64,000 nt of DNA from RUG11462 sp045539315 (GCA_045539315.1 JAZQFC010000024.1:1-64000), one strand, 5' to 3'; shown: positions 26,405 through 34,725, numbered from the stretch's first letter. Made by a program: numbers and translations. Notes: generated from the sequence alone by a model not told the origin.

Positions 26405-28369
26405 TTAAATATCCAAATTCTCAACGAATTTTGCGTTTTCTTCGATGAATTTTCTTCTTGGCTCAACTTCATCACCCATCAAAAGCGTACAAGCGGCATC
26501 TGCACGTTCTGCATCTTCCATTGTAACTTTTTTCATTGTTCTGAATGCTGGGTCCATAGTAGTTTCCCAAAGTTGTTCAGGGTCCATCTCACCAAGACCT
26601 TTGTATCGTTGAATTGATGCGTTACCGCCCAATTGCTCGTTATACATATCTCTTTCTTCTTCATTAAACGCATATTTCTTAACTTTACCCTTTTTTACCT
26701 CAAAAAGTGGTGGTTGAGCAAGGTAAATATGACCTGTTGTGATAAGTTCTGGCATATATCTAAAGAAGAATGTCAAAAGAAGTGTTCTAATGTGAGCACC
26801 ATCGACATCGGCATCGGCCATAATAATGATTTTGTCATAACGAAGTTTAGTTATATCAAAAGTTTCGCCAATACCGGTACCAAGCGCTACTACAACAGGG
26901 GTAAGTTTATCATTTCCATAAACTTTGTCTTCTCTTGCTTTTTCAACATTGAGCATTTTACCCCAAAGTGGCAAAATCGCTTGGAAATCTGCATCTCGTC
27001 CCTTTGAAGCAGAACCACCCGCAGAGTCACCCTCTACGATGTAGATTTCTGTTCGAGTTGCGTCTTTTGAAATACAGTCGTCAAGTTTTTCAGGCATACG
27101 AGTTCTACCGATACCACTTGATTTAGAACGCTCTAATTCTCTTGCTTTTTGCGCTTTTTCACGAGCCGCGGAAGCGCTGATAATCTTTGAAACAAGCACT
27201 TTTGCAACAGATGGGTTGTTTTCAAGATAATCATTTAATTTTTCAGTCATAGCATTTGATACAAGCGTACCAATGTATGTATTACCGAGTTTAGCCTTTG
27301 TTTGTCCTTCAAACTGCGCATCGGTAAGTTTAACTGAAATTACTGCGATAAGACCTTCTTGAACATCTTCGCCTTTAAAGTTATTATCGTTATCTTTAAG
27401 TAATTTAAACTTTCTTGCATAGTTGTTGATAACACGAGTAAGCGAAGTTTTAAAAGCAGATTCGTGAGTACCACCGTCAACTGTGTGAATATTATTTGCA
27501 AAAGAGATTATATTTGAGTCATAACCTGTGTTATAAAGCATAGCAATTTCAACTTGCGCATCACCTTTTTGCGCTGCTACATAGATAACATCATCAAAAA
27601 ATCTTTCTCTCTTCTTTTTCTCTAAAATAAATTCGCAATATTCTTTGATACCGCCTTCAAAATGAAGAACATCTTTGCGAAGATTACCATCGTCATCACG
27701 CTCGCCATCTTCACGCAAGTCAGAAAGATTAATTCTAATGCCTGCATTTAAAAATGCTTGTTCACGAAGACGAGTGAGCAAAATATCATAGTCATAACGA
27801 GTTGTATCCGTGAAAATATCTGCGCTTGGTTTGAATGTAACAGTTGTACCTGTATCAGTTGTTTCGCCGATAACTTTCAAATCATCAACAGGGTTGCCCT
27901 CTTCAAATCTTTGATAATGAATTTTACCGTCTTTTCTAACTTCAACTTCAAGCCAGTCAGAAAGCGCATTAACAACAGATGAACCTACACCGTGCAAACC
28001 GCCTGAAACTTTATAACCAGAGCCACCAAATTTACCACCTGCATGAAGCACGGTAAATACAACGGTAACTGCAGGGAGTCCCATTTTTTCTTGAATGTCA
28101 ACAGGAATACCACGGCCGTTATCACGAACTCTGATAATGTCATCATTTAAAATCTCAACATCAATATCAGTACAATATCCTGCGAGCGCCTCGTCAATAG
28201 AGTTGTCAACTATCTCGTAAACAAGATGGTGAAGACCGCGCTCACCTGTTGAGCCGATGTACATACCAGGTCTTTTTCTAACTGCTTCAAGTCCCTCTAA
28301 AACCTGTATGGCAGAGGCATCATATTCCTCTTCAACTGCAGTGTTCATCAAATTTTCTTGATTTTCCAT
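26405..28369 (-). CDS. gyrB: DNA gyrase subunit B
   Basis: A 654-residue ATPase subunit of gyrase. The GHKL ATPase domain shows VRKRPGMYIGSTGERGLHHL, EIVDNSIDEA, RDNGRGIPVD and GGLHGVGSSVVNALS. The transducer domain and the TOPRIM domain (EIYIVEGDSAGGSA near 430, IIMADADVDGAHI) are intact, and the C-terminal tail has QRYKGLGEMDPEQLWETTM. Start ATG follows AAGGAGAGAAATAA. It sits in the origin operon order after recF and remB, but with two extra genes in between. Confidence 0.98.
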   Translation of the reverse strand: MENQENLMNTAVEEEYDASAIQVLEGLEAVRKRPGMYIGSTGERGLHHLVYEIVDNSIDEALAGYCTDIDVEILNDDIIRVRDNGRGIPVDIQEKMGLPAVTVVFTVLHAGGKFGGSGYKVSGGLHGVGSSVVNALSDWLEVEVRKDGKIHYQRFEEGNPVDDLKVIGETTDTGTTVTFKPSADIFTDTTRYDYDILLTRLREQAFLNAGIRINLSDLREDGERDDDGNLRKDVLHFEGGIKEYCEFILEKKKRERFFDDVIYVAAQKGDAQVEIAMLYNTGYDSNIISFANNIHTVDGGTHESAFKTSLTRVINNYARKFKLLKDNDNNFKGEDVQEGLIAVISVKLTDAQFEGQTKAKLGNTYIGTLVSNAMTEKLNDYLENNPSVAKVLVSKIISASAAREKAQKARELERSKSSGIGRTRMPEKLDDCISKDATRTEIYIVEGDSAGGSASKGRDADFQAILPLWGKMLNVEKAREDKVYGNDKLTPVVVALGTGIGETFDITKLRYDKIIIMADADVDGAHIRTLLLTFFFRYMPELITTGHIYLAQPPLFEVKKGKVKKYAFNEEERDMYNEQLGGNASIQRYKGLGEMDPEQLWETTMDPAFRTMKKVTMEDAERADAACTLLMGDEVEPRRKFIEENAKFVENLDI

Positions 28370-28411
28370 TTATTTCTCTCCTTGATAAAAGGTTTTGTTT
28401 AAATTTTTACT

Positions 28412-28519
28412 CGCCTTCCCTTGGGCAATTCCCCTGTTAGGGGAAATGTCGCATAGCGACAAAAGGGTTGCGTTGCGCGAAGCAAAAGGTGGCATTGCAA
28501 AGCAATGACGGATGAGGGA
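28412..28519 (+). repeat. Dispersed palindromic repeat, left copy flanking the DUF559 gene
   Basis: An element starting CGCCTTCCCTTGGG and ending GACGGATGAGGGA. Several small hairpins lie inside: TTCCCC/GGGGAA, TGTCGC/GCGACA and GCATTGC/GCAATG. The same ends recur at 31043-31092. Its GATGAGGGA end lies three bases from the DUF559 stop codon and faces the gene. Confidence 0.8.
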
Positions 28520-28522
28520 TTA

Positions 28523-28888
28523 TTATAATCTTTGTTTAACCTCTGCGTCTATCATTTCGCAAACTGCTTTGAATTTTCTTTGAATTTCTAAATTTGAAAA
28601 TCTCATAACTTTTATTTCAAGACTTTCAAAAAATTCATCTCTTATTTTATCTTTTTCAATACCCTTTTCTTCGTAATGCTGTGAACCATCAAGTTCAATT
28701 ACGATTTTTGCTTTTTTACAATAAAAATCTACAATATAATTTCCTATAACTTTTTGTCGATTAAATTGTACAGGATATTGTTTTAAAAAATCATACCATA
28801 AATGATTTTCTTCTTTTGTTGTGTTTTTACGCAGTGTTTGAGATAAATTTTTAAGTTTTTTATTTCTTGGTAAATTTTCTAAACTCAT
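28523..28888 (-). CDS. DUF559 endonuclease-like protein
   Basis: A 121-residue protein of the DUF559 family, which has the Vsr/restriction-endonuclease-like fold. The core motifs are TKEENHLWYDFLK, FNRQKVIGNYIVDFYC (catalytic Asp), KIVIELDGSQHYEE (catalytic E-x-D) and VMRFSNLEIQ. It stands between gyrB and the rest of the origin operon, tightly enclosed by inverted repeat elements whose end GATGAGGGAC forms its ribosome-binding site five bases before ATG. The family's natural role is not established; nicking at repeats is a reasonable guess. Confidence 0.88.
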   Translation of the reverse strand: MSLENLPRNKKLKNLSQTLRKNTTKEENHLWYDFLKQYPVQFNRQKVIGNYIVDFYCKKAKIVIELDGSQHYEEKGIEKDKIRDEFFESLEIKVMRFSNLEIQRKFKAVCEMIDAEVKQRL

Positions 28889-28892
28889 TTTT

Positions 28893-28938
28893 GTCCCTCA
28901 TCCACCGCAAGCGGTCCCCCTTCTCCCGAGAGAAGGCT
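28893..28938 (-). repeat. Dispersed palindromic repeat, right copy flanking the DUF559 gene
   Basis: An inverted element relative to the one at 28412. Read on the - strand it runs GCCTTCTCTCGGGAGAAGG, then a GACCGC/GCGGT hairpin, then GGATGAGGGAC. It ends four bases upstream of the DUF559 ATG and supplies its Shine-Dalgarno sequence. Confidence 0.8.
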
Positions 28939-28941
28939 TTT

Positions 28942-29517
28942 TTATTCTACTCTTAAAGGTACTTCAAAGTAATAAAGTTTATCTTTTTCTTGAACTTTTG
29001 TGTTTAAAACATATTTTTCACCGTTTAAAAAACACTCGCCCTCTAAAAAGATGCCTTTTTTACTTTTTGTAATATCAAAAACAATGTCAAAATTGTTTAC
29101 ATACCACCATTTATTATTAAAATTAGTAAAAGTAACTTTAATATCTTTTAGTCTTTCGCTTTCTTCTTTTGTAACAAAGAAAGAATATTTATCAAGACCG
29201 CGCTCGCCGTTAAAAAATGCAAATTCACCGTCTTCAGTCATTGATTTTTCATCAATTTCTCCGCCTATTTCTCTTTCAACTTTCATTTCAAGCGGATCCA
29301 TTAATTTGCCATTAACATAAAACTCAATTGAGCCACGATTATGGCAATAATTTACCATCTGCCCTAAACTTGTTTTTTTCAAAGCAGGTACTGTTATAAA
29401 TGTAAGATAAACGCAAACCAAAAGTAACAAAAACAAAAAAGATAAAAGCACAGGTAAATGTTTTTTCTTTTTTTTGCTGTGATATACTTGTTGTTGATTA
29501 TAATACTGCTTATCCAT
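28942..29517 (-). CDS. Hypothetical single-pass membrane protein
   Basis: An unrecognised 191-residue protein. A basic N-terminus (HSKKKKKHLP) precedes one membrane segment (about 22-45). The rest lies outside the cell and is beta-rich, with several Trp/Tyr residues (NNKWWYVNNFDIVFD). It stands 9 bases after the remB-like gene, so it belongs to the origin operon. Homologues may be restricted to this lineage; no function is suggested. Confidence 0.7.
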   Translation of the reverse strand: MDKQYYNQQQVYHSKKKKKHLPVLLSFLFLLLLVCVYLTFITVPALKKTSLGQMVNYCHNRGSIEFYVNGKLMDPLEMKVEREIGGEIDEKSMTEDGEFAFFNGERGLDKYSFFVTKEESERLKDIKVTFTNFNNKWWYVNNFDIVFDITKSKKGIFLEGECFLNGEKYVLNTKVQEKDKLYYFEVPLRVE

Positions 29518-29526
29518 TTTTTTCTC

Positions 29527-29775
29527 CTAAAAAATATTTTTTTCAATTCTTCGGCTTATTGTTTTAGATGCAATAGGCGTTATAAAAACTTCTTTGTCAG
29601 TCACAACAAATGCTCTTGGAAATTCCAAAAGATTTGTATAAATAATCTTTTTTTCAGTTTCAAGCAAATTTAGATATTCTCTTGTGCTTTTTGAGACAGT
29701 TGCCGAATCTAAATCAAAAATTCCTATAATATCAGTATTTTTAACAAATGTTTCTCCACCTAAATATACCTTCAA
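29527..29775 (-). CDS. remB: RemB-like DUF370 protein
   Basis: An 82-residue protein of the DUF370 family. In Bacillus subtilis, RemB (YaaB) stands between recF and gyrB, exactly the context here, and its relative RemA activates biofilm genes. The family motifs VYLGGETFV, IIGIFDLDSATVSKSTREYL and VTPIASKT-type end (FITPIASKTISRR) are present. A GTG at 29784 is in frame, but family proteins begin at the residue before VYLGG, and TTG at 29775 behind AGGTGACAAAA fits. The function here is inferred from synteny. Confidence 0.85.
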   Translation of the reverse strand: MKVYLGGETFVKNTDIIGIFDLDSATVSKSTREYLNLLETEKKIIYTNLLEFPRAFVVTDKEVFITPIASKTISRRIEKNIF

Positions 29776-29811
29776 TTTTGTCACCTAAAAATTTTATATA
29801 CCATTATATTT

Positions 29812-29893
29812 CGTCATCCGTAAGCGAAGTGCGATAGCACGAAGCCGAAGGATCTTAAGAAGTTTGCGTCTTGTTCAACATGACACGATTTTA
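29812..29893. repeat. Dispersed repeat (GTCATCCGTAAGCG type)
   Basis: Reads CGTCATCCGTAAGCGAAG, then GCCGAAGGATCTTAAGAAG, then GTTCAACATGACACG. The same parts occur, inverted, at 34381. It resembles the widespread bacterial repeat with GTCATTCTGAGC ends. It separates remB from recF and interrupts the origin operon. Confidence 0.75.
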
Positions 29894-29913
29894 GTTTTAT
29901 TATAAAAATAGGG

Positions 29914-31017
29914 CTACCCCACGCTTTTTGGCGTTTCTTCTGTTAAAACACCCTTGTCCATTTTAAAAATTTTGCCTTTTTCTAAATTTTTAATGGTATT
30001 AGGGTCGCAACAAGTTATAAAAACCTGCCAGCCTTTTATGTGATTTAAAAGATAATCTTGTCGAGATAAATCTAGTTCACTCATAACATCATCTAAAATT
30101 GCAATTGGTTGTTCGCCTGTGTTTTTCTTTAAAATTTCTGCTTCAGAAAGTTTTGTGGCGATAACAACAGAGCGCCGCTGCCCTTGCGAGCCAAATGTTT
30201 TAAGCGATAAACCATTTATAAAAAATTCCATATCATCTCTGTGTGGTCCAACACTTGTTGTAAAAGTTAAAATATCTTGAGTTCTGGCATTTTTTAATTC
30301 ATTTAATATATCTTGCTCTGTGCCTAAACCACAACTACATTTATATTCAATGCTAATTTCCTCGGTTAATGATGAAATTCCACTATAAATATCAGTTATA
30401 TAACTTAATAAAGCCTCAATATATTTTTTTCTTTGCGAAATAATATAAGCGCCGGCCTTTGCAATTCTTTCTTCATAAATATCCAGCATAAATTCAAGGT
30501 CTCTATGATAAATAATATCTTTTAAAATAGAGTTTCTTTGCATTACTGCTCTATTATATGAAATAAGAATTTTTTCATATTTAGGTCTAACAGTAGAAAT
30601 TGCATTATCTAAAAATTTTCTTCTTACAACTGGCCCATCTGAAATCAATTGCATATCAGCAGGGCTAAAAAGAATAGCAGTAAATTTTTCAGATAATTCG
30701 CTTAAACTTTTTACATTTACATCATTAATAGAAGCAACTCTGTTTTTTGCAATAGTTATTTTACTATTTTGACTTCTGCCACCTGAAAAAAATTCAGTTT
30801 TTAAAATAGCAGGTTGATTTTCATTATTTATATTAACAAGTTGCTTATCTTTTGTACCTCTAAAACTTTTTTTCCCTGTAAAAAGCCAAATTGCTTCAAT
30901 TAAATTTGTTTTACCTTGAGCATTTTCGCCATAAATTACATTAACATTTTTATCAGGTACAAATTCGCCTTTTATTAAATTTCGGTAATTATCATATTCA
31001 ATTTTCTCTAAATACAT
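29914..31017 (-). CDS. recF: DNA replication/repair protein RecF
   Basis: A 367-residue SMC-like ATPase that loads RecA at gaps with RecO and RecR. Walker A is IYGENAQGKTNLIEA near residue 28-42. Motifs typical of RecF follow: KFLDNAISTVRPKY, the signature region TFGSQGQRRSVVIATKL, and Walker B PIAILDDVMSELD. A GTG three codons upstream is in frame, but ATG at 31017 behind AGGTGG gives the normal MYLEKIEYDNYRN start. The order dnaA-dnaN-S4-recF is the conserved Firmicutes origin order. Confidence 0.97.
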   Translation of the reverse strand: MYLEKIEYDNYRNLIKGEFVPDKNVNVIYGENAQGKTNLIEAIWLFTGKKSFRGTKDKQLVNINNENQPAILKTEFFSGGRSQNSKITIAKNRVASINDVNVKSLSELSEKFTAILFSPADMQLISDGPVVRRKFLDNAISTVRPKYEKILISYNRAVMQRNSILKDIIYHRDLEFMLDIYEERIAKAGAYIISQRKKYIEALLSYITDIYSGISSLTEEISIEYKCSCGLGTEQDILNELKNARTQDILTFTTSVGPHRDDMEFFINGLSLKTFGSQGQRRSVVIATKLSEAEILKKNTGEQPIAILDDVMSELDLSRQDYLLNHIKGWQVFITCCDPNTIKNLEKGKIFKMDKGVLTEETPKSVG

Positions 31018-31042
31018 AATTACCACCTATTTTTCAATATAA

Positions 31043-31092
31043 GCCTTCCCTTGGGGGAAGGTGGCATTGTGAAACAATGACGGATGAGGGAC
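31043..31092. repeat. Dispersed palindromic repeat (CCTTCCC...GATGAGGGA type)
   Basis: GCCTTCCCTT/GGGGGAAGG hairpin, then GTGGCATTGT/ACAATGAC hairpin, ending GGATGAGGGAC. It is a full short version of the element family that also flanks the DUF559 gene. It lies between recF and the S4-domain gene. Confidence 0.8.
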
Positions 31093-31142
31093 TAGATTTT
31101 CTCATCATCAATTTTTTCACTAACTGCTTTCACTTTTTTAAT

Positions 31143-31346
31143 TTATTCTACAACAATTTCTTCATTAAAAATTTCAACTTTGTCGGCTACGCGAATTTTT
31201 TTGCCGCGCATTAAACAAACTTCGCCATTTACCTTAACTTCGCCGTCTTGAATAAACATTTTTGCAGCGCCGCCGGTTGGGGCTACACCAGATAATTTTA
31301 ATAAAGAATCAAGTTTAATAAATTCTGTATCAATTTTAATATTCAT
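31143..31346 (-). CDS. S4-domain RNA-binding protein (YaaA/RlbA type)
   Basis: A 67-residue S4-domain protein found between dnaN and recF in most Firmicutes. IKLDSLLKLSGVAPTGGAAK and VKVNGEVCLMRGKKI form the S4 fold with its RNA-contacting basic residues. A role in ribosome assembly or biofilm control has been suggested for the Bacillus homologue. The ATG overlaps the dnaN stop by one base. Confidence 0.92.
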   Translation of the reverse strand: MNIKIDTEFIKLDSLLKLSGVAPTGGAAKMFIQDGEVKVNGEVCLMRGKKIRVADKVEIFNEEIVVE

Positions 31347-32461
31347 TAATTTTCAGCCTTCATAATAACAGGTACAACAATAAACAAGAAATTATCGCCC
31401 TCAAGCGGAATAATTTTAATAGGTCTTTGCGCACCATTCATAATAATTTTAATTTTATCTGTATCTACTGCTCGAAGCGCCTCAATGAAAAATCTTGAAT
31501 TAAAGCCGATTTCTTGCTCATCGCCTGTTACATCACAAGAAAGCACATCAGAAGATTTACCCATAATAGTTGAACAACGCATATAAACTTGGTTGTCTTT
31601 AACGCTACATCTAACAGGAGATTTAACTCTATCAACAATAACAAGAGAAATTCTTTCAATTAAATTCATAAATTCTCTTGTATCAGTTTCAATAACAGTT
31701 TGTTCGCCATCAGGAATAACAGATGTATTATTATAATTAAAGAATTCGCCTTCAATAAGTCTTGAAATCATAACAAAATCGCCGATTTCAAATGAAATAT
31801 GTCTTTTTGAAACGCAAATTGAAACATCATCTTCCATATCATCGCCAATAAGTTTCAAAACTTCTTGCAATGCTTTTGCAGGAACAACAAATCTCATATC
31901 ATTATTTGCATTAATTTCTTCTTTTCTAATAGCAAGTCTGCAACCATCAGTTGAAACTAATTTAATAGTATTTTCTTCAATTTCAAATAAAATACCTTTA
32001 TAAATAGGTCTGTCATCAGAAGTTGAAACAGAAAACAAAGTTTGTGAAACCATACTTTTTAAAACATCAGTAGGAACTTTAATTTCACTTTCATCTTCTA
32101 GTGCCGGAAGTTCCGGATATTCATTAGCGTCAAGCGCGATAATATTAAATTCAGAAGTACCGCTTGTAATCAATGCTTTATTATCTTCATAAATATCAAT
32201 GGTAACTTTATCAAAAGGTAATTTTCTTAAAATTTCACCTAAAATTTTTGCATTAATAACTGTACAGCCTTCAGTTTCAATATCTGCAGGAATTTTAGTT
32301 TTCATAGCAATTTCAAGGTCATAACCTGAAAGAATAACTTCATTACCATTTGTTCTTATTAAAATACCTTCTAATGTTGCAAGAGAAGATTTTGATGTTA
32401 CTGCTCTTTGAACATTACTTACTGCGCTTGATAAAAGCGCTGTTTCACAAATAAATTTCAT
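31346..32461 (-). CDS. dnaN: DNA polymerase III sliding clamp (beta subunit)
   Basis: A 371-residue clamp that dimerises to encircle DNA and tether the replicative polymerase. It shows the three-domain clamp pattern: VSNVQRAVTSKSSLATLEGIL in domain I, LKSMVSQTLFSVSTSDDRPI in domain II, and the C-terminal cleft residues with the usual end VVPVIM. Start ATG follows AAGGAGTTAAATT. It is separated from dnaA by the 293-base likely origin. Confidence 0.97.
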   Translation of the reverse strand: MKFICETALLSSAVSNVQRAVTSKSSLATLEGILIRTNGNEVILSGYDLEIAMKTKIPADIETEGCTVINAKILGEILRKLPFDKVTIDIYEDNKALITSGTSEFNIIALDANEYPELPALEDESEIKVPTDVLKSMVSQTLFSVSTSDDRPIYKGILFEIEENTIKLVSTDGCRLAIRKEEINANNDMRFVVPAKALQEVLKLIGDDMEDDVSICVSKRHISFEIGDFVMISRLIEGEFFNYNNTSVIPDGEQTVIETDTREFMNLIERISLVIVDRVKSPVRCSVKDNQVYMRCSTIMGKSSDVLSCDVTGDEQEIGFNSRFFIEALRAVDTDKIKIIMNGAQRPIKIIPLEGDNFLFIVVPVIMKAEN

Positions 32462-32754
32462 AATTTAACTCCTTAATTTTTTAATGTTAAAAACAAATTT
32501 CAATTTATCGGTTTTTTTCGTTTTTTTGAAAAAATCCCTTATATCATTTTATTTATTTTAGGTAGTAATAGTAGTAGGGGTTGTTCAAACTGTTGAAAAC
32601 TTGTACATCTATTACTATGACAAGTTATTTTGATTAACACACCTATGTTGAAAAATATATTAAAAATTTTTAAAACTTTTTTTATTAAAAATCTTTAACA
32701 TTCTTTAACAAAACTTTATATGTTGAAAAGTTGAATAAATGTTAAAGAAATTTA
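32462..32754. other. Likely chromosomal replication origin (oriC), dnaA-dnaN intergenic
   Basis: This 293-base AT-rich gap lies at the classical Firmicutes origin position. No TTATCCACA box occurs. Instead TGTTGAAAA (reverse of TTTTCAACA) occurs three times in the same orientation at 32591, 32646 and 32721. Next to the first lie a GGGG cluster and TAG-type triplets, then an AT-rich stretch toward dnaN. The region 32655-32710 is also A/T-only in long runs. Gene order and motif layout support origin function; the box identity is inference. Confidence 0.75.
32563..32599. promoter_or_regulatory. Candidate basal unwinding module: DnaA-trios, GC cluster, DnaA boxes
   Basis: The triplets TAG-TAA-TAG-TAG-TAG occupy 32563-32577, followed by GGGG (to 32580), TTGTTCAAA (a weak box, 32581-32589) and TGTTGAAAA (32591-32599). 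This is the order of the Bacillus subtilis unwinding element (boxes, GC-rich cluster, DnaA-trios, then AT-rich DNA on the dnaN side), in the same orientation relative to dnaA. Confidence 0.7.
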
Positions 32755-34050
32755 TTAAACATTGGTCAAATTTTTAATAATATTATCAATTTTTTTAGCC
32801 TCTGCGTCATCAGTTGCGCAAAGATTATGAATATTATCACAAGAATAAAGAACAGTTGCATGATTTTTGCCAAATTCTTTACCAATTGTTTTATAAGGCA
32901 TATCAGTAATTTGACGAATTATATACATTGTAATTTTTCTTGCATGAGAAATATCTGCATTTTGCTTTTTAGAAAAAATATCTTCAATAGTAACGTTATA
33001 AACTTTTGAAACTTCATTAGCAACTTTTTGAATTGTAACAGGTTGAGGCAAATCATCTCTTTTAATATCTCTAATTGCGCTTTCTGCAACTGCAAGAGAA
33101 ATATTATCATAAATAAGAGAAAATGCTTGAAGTTTTTTAACAACGCCCTCTAATTGACGAATATTAGATTTAACATGCTCTGCAACATATGTAATAATGT
33201 CTTCATTTAAATTAAAATTCATCATTTGCGCTTTTCTTTTGATAATACCAACTCTTGTTTCATATTCAGGTGGTTGAATATCAGCAATAAGACCTGATTC
33301 CATTCTACTAACAAGTCTTTCAGAAAGTGAAACGAAGTCTTTCGGTGGTCTATCAGAAGTTAAAACAATTTGCTTATGGTTGTTGTACAAATCATTAAAA
33401 GTATTAAAAAATTCTTCCTCTGTTGACTCTTTACCTGAAATAAACTGAATATCATCAACAAGCAAAACGTCAGCAGTTCTGTATTTATCACGAAGTTGTT
33501 GCATTGTACCTGCGTGAATAGAAGAAATAACCTCATTAGTAAATTCTTCACAAGTTACAGAGATAATTTTCTTTTCAGGATAATTTTCTTTAATTTTTGC
33601 TTGAATAGCAGAAAGCAAGTGAGTTTTACCAAGACCAGAGTTACCATAAATAAATAATGGGTTATAAATAACATCTCTGTTATCAGCAACTGCAAGGCTC
33701 GCTGCATGAGCAAATCTGTTAGAAGAACCAACTATAAATGTATCAAAAGAAAATTCATAGTCAGGAGAAGGACGAGGAAGACGAATAGTAGAAACAGGCG
33801 CGTCCATCTCTGTGCGAATAGAAATTTTAACAGGGAATTTTAATACTTCAAAAAAAGCATCTTCCAAAACCGCTTTAAAATTTTCTAAAATAATTTTCTT
33901 TTGAAACTCTGTTTTAATATATAAAGTTGCTTCATTACCATCAATTTTTTGCAAAATTAATTCTGAAAGCCAAGCATTAAAACCTGCTTCGCTAACTTTA
34001 GTTTTACAATAGTCACATATTTCTTTCCAAACTTCTTGTAAAGATTCCAT
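32755..34050 (-). CDS. dnaA: Chromosomal replication initiator DnaA
   Basis: A 431-residue initiator, slightly short because the linker between domain I (1-80) and the AAA+ domain is only about 15-20 residues. Walker A is GNSGLGKT (136-143), Walker B LLVDDIQF near 196-203, and the sensor regions are normal. In the DNA-binding domain the Arg of the HARK motif is kept. The signature loop reads FGKNHATVLYS (393-403) where Escherichia coli has FGGRDHTTVLHA: one residue fewer, and Asn396-His397-Ala398 at the Asp-His-Thr base-contact positions. This may go with the altered boxes in the adjacent origin. Start ATG follows AAGGAGTG. Confidence 0.98.
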   Translation of the reverse strand: MESLQEVWKEICDYCKTKVSEAGFNAWLSELILQKIDGNEATLYIKTEFQKKIILENFKAVLEDAFFEVLKFPVKISIRTEMDAPVSTIRLPRPSPDYEFSFDTFIVGSSNRFAHAASLAVADNRDVIYNPLFIYGNSGLGKTHLLSAIQAKIKENYPEKKIISVTCEEFTNEVISSIHAGTMQQLRDKYRTADVLLVDDIQFISGKESTEEEFFNTFNDLYNNHKQIVLTSDRPPKDFVSLSERLVSRMESGLIADIQPPEYETRVGIIKRKAQMMNFNLNEDIITYVAEHVKSNIRQLEGVVKKLQAFSLIYDNISLAVAESAIRDIKRDDLPQPVTIQKVANEVSKVYNVTIEDIFSKKQNADISHARKITMYIIRQITDMPYKTIGKEFGKNHATVLYSCDNIHNLCATDDAEAKKIDNIIKNLTNV

Positions 34051-34183
34051 TTAAATTTTACACTCCTTATCTTTTTATACATTAACCTATAAATAACAGT
34101 AAAAATTCAGTACCGCGGAAAACTGAAAAAAAGTAAAAATTTATAACATTATTAATCAAAAATGTTAAAAAATCGTTCAATAT

Positions 34184-34212
34184 ATTCTACCATAAAATTT
34201 TACATTTTGCAA
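34184..34212 (-). promoter_or_regulatory. SigA promoter of dnaA
   Basis: On the - strand, TTGCAA (34212-34207), a 17-base spacer and TAGAAT (34189-34184). It would give a leader of roughly 125 bases before the dnaA start. Confidence 0.7.
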
Positions 34213-34380
34213 CTATTATTTATATATTAATATATATTTATATTATATATGTAGCAGTTTTTTTGTTTTTTGGCTGTATTTTGCTACAATTAAATTATAA
34301 ATCATCTAAAACCGGACATTCAAGGACATAATTTGTTACATTTTAAAAATTTTAAACAATATTTAAAAGATTCTTAAATC

Positions 34381-34610
34381 GTGTCATGTTGAGCGTAGTC
34401 GAAACATCTTAAAAAGATCCTTCACTTGCGTTCAGGATGACGGCAGGGGTTGTTTAGTCCATCATCCGTCTTGCCACTTCGTGTCAAGCCACCTTCTTCC
34501 AAAAGAAGGCTCTGTATGTATCGCCTTGGCGATGGATTCAAAAAGATCCTTCGACTTCGCGTCGGCAACGCTTACGGATGACGGTGGGATGTGGGCATCC
34601 CACCCTACGA
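34381..34610. repeat. Mosaic of dispersed repeats in the dnaA-ppdK gap
   Basis: In the 780-base non-coding gap between dnaA and ppdK, four modules follow one another. They are a GTGTCATGTTGAGC...GGATGACG element, a CATCATCCGTC...CCACCTTCTTCC element (inverted CCTTCCC type, with a GCCTTCTTTTGG-like hairpin), an ATCCTTCGACT...CGGATGACGG element and a GGGATG/CATCCC hairpin. The remaining DNA (34213-34380, 34611-34720) is AT-rich without a reading frame or box cluster. Confidence 0.8.
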
Positions 34611-34725
34611 TGAATTAACAATTTTTATCAAGTTTTGCTGTTTTTTTAGCAATTTTATCAAGATATGCGCACATTTGGGGCTATGTTTTATATAATATTA
34701 AAAAAATTTGAAAAAATAATAAAAA

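Noticed and set aside
34213..34380. Upstream side of dnaA as the replication origin
   Set aside because: AT-rich, but without TTTTCAACA or TTATCCACA clusters; the dnaA-dnaN gap has the boxes and trios.
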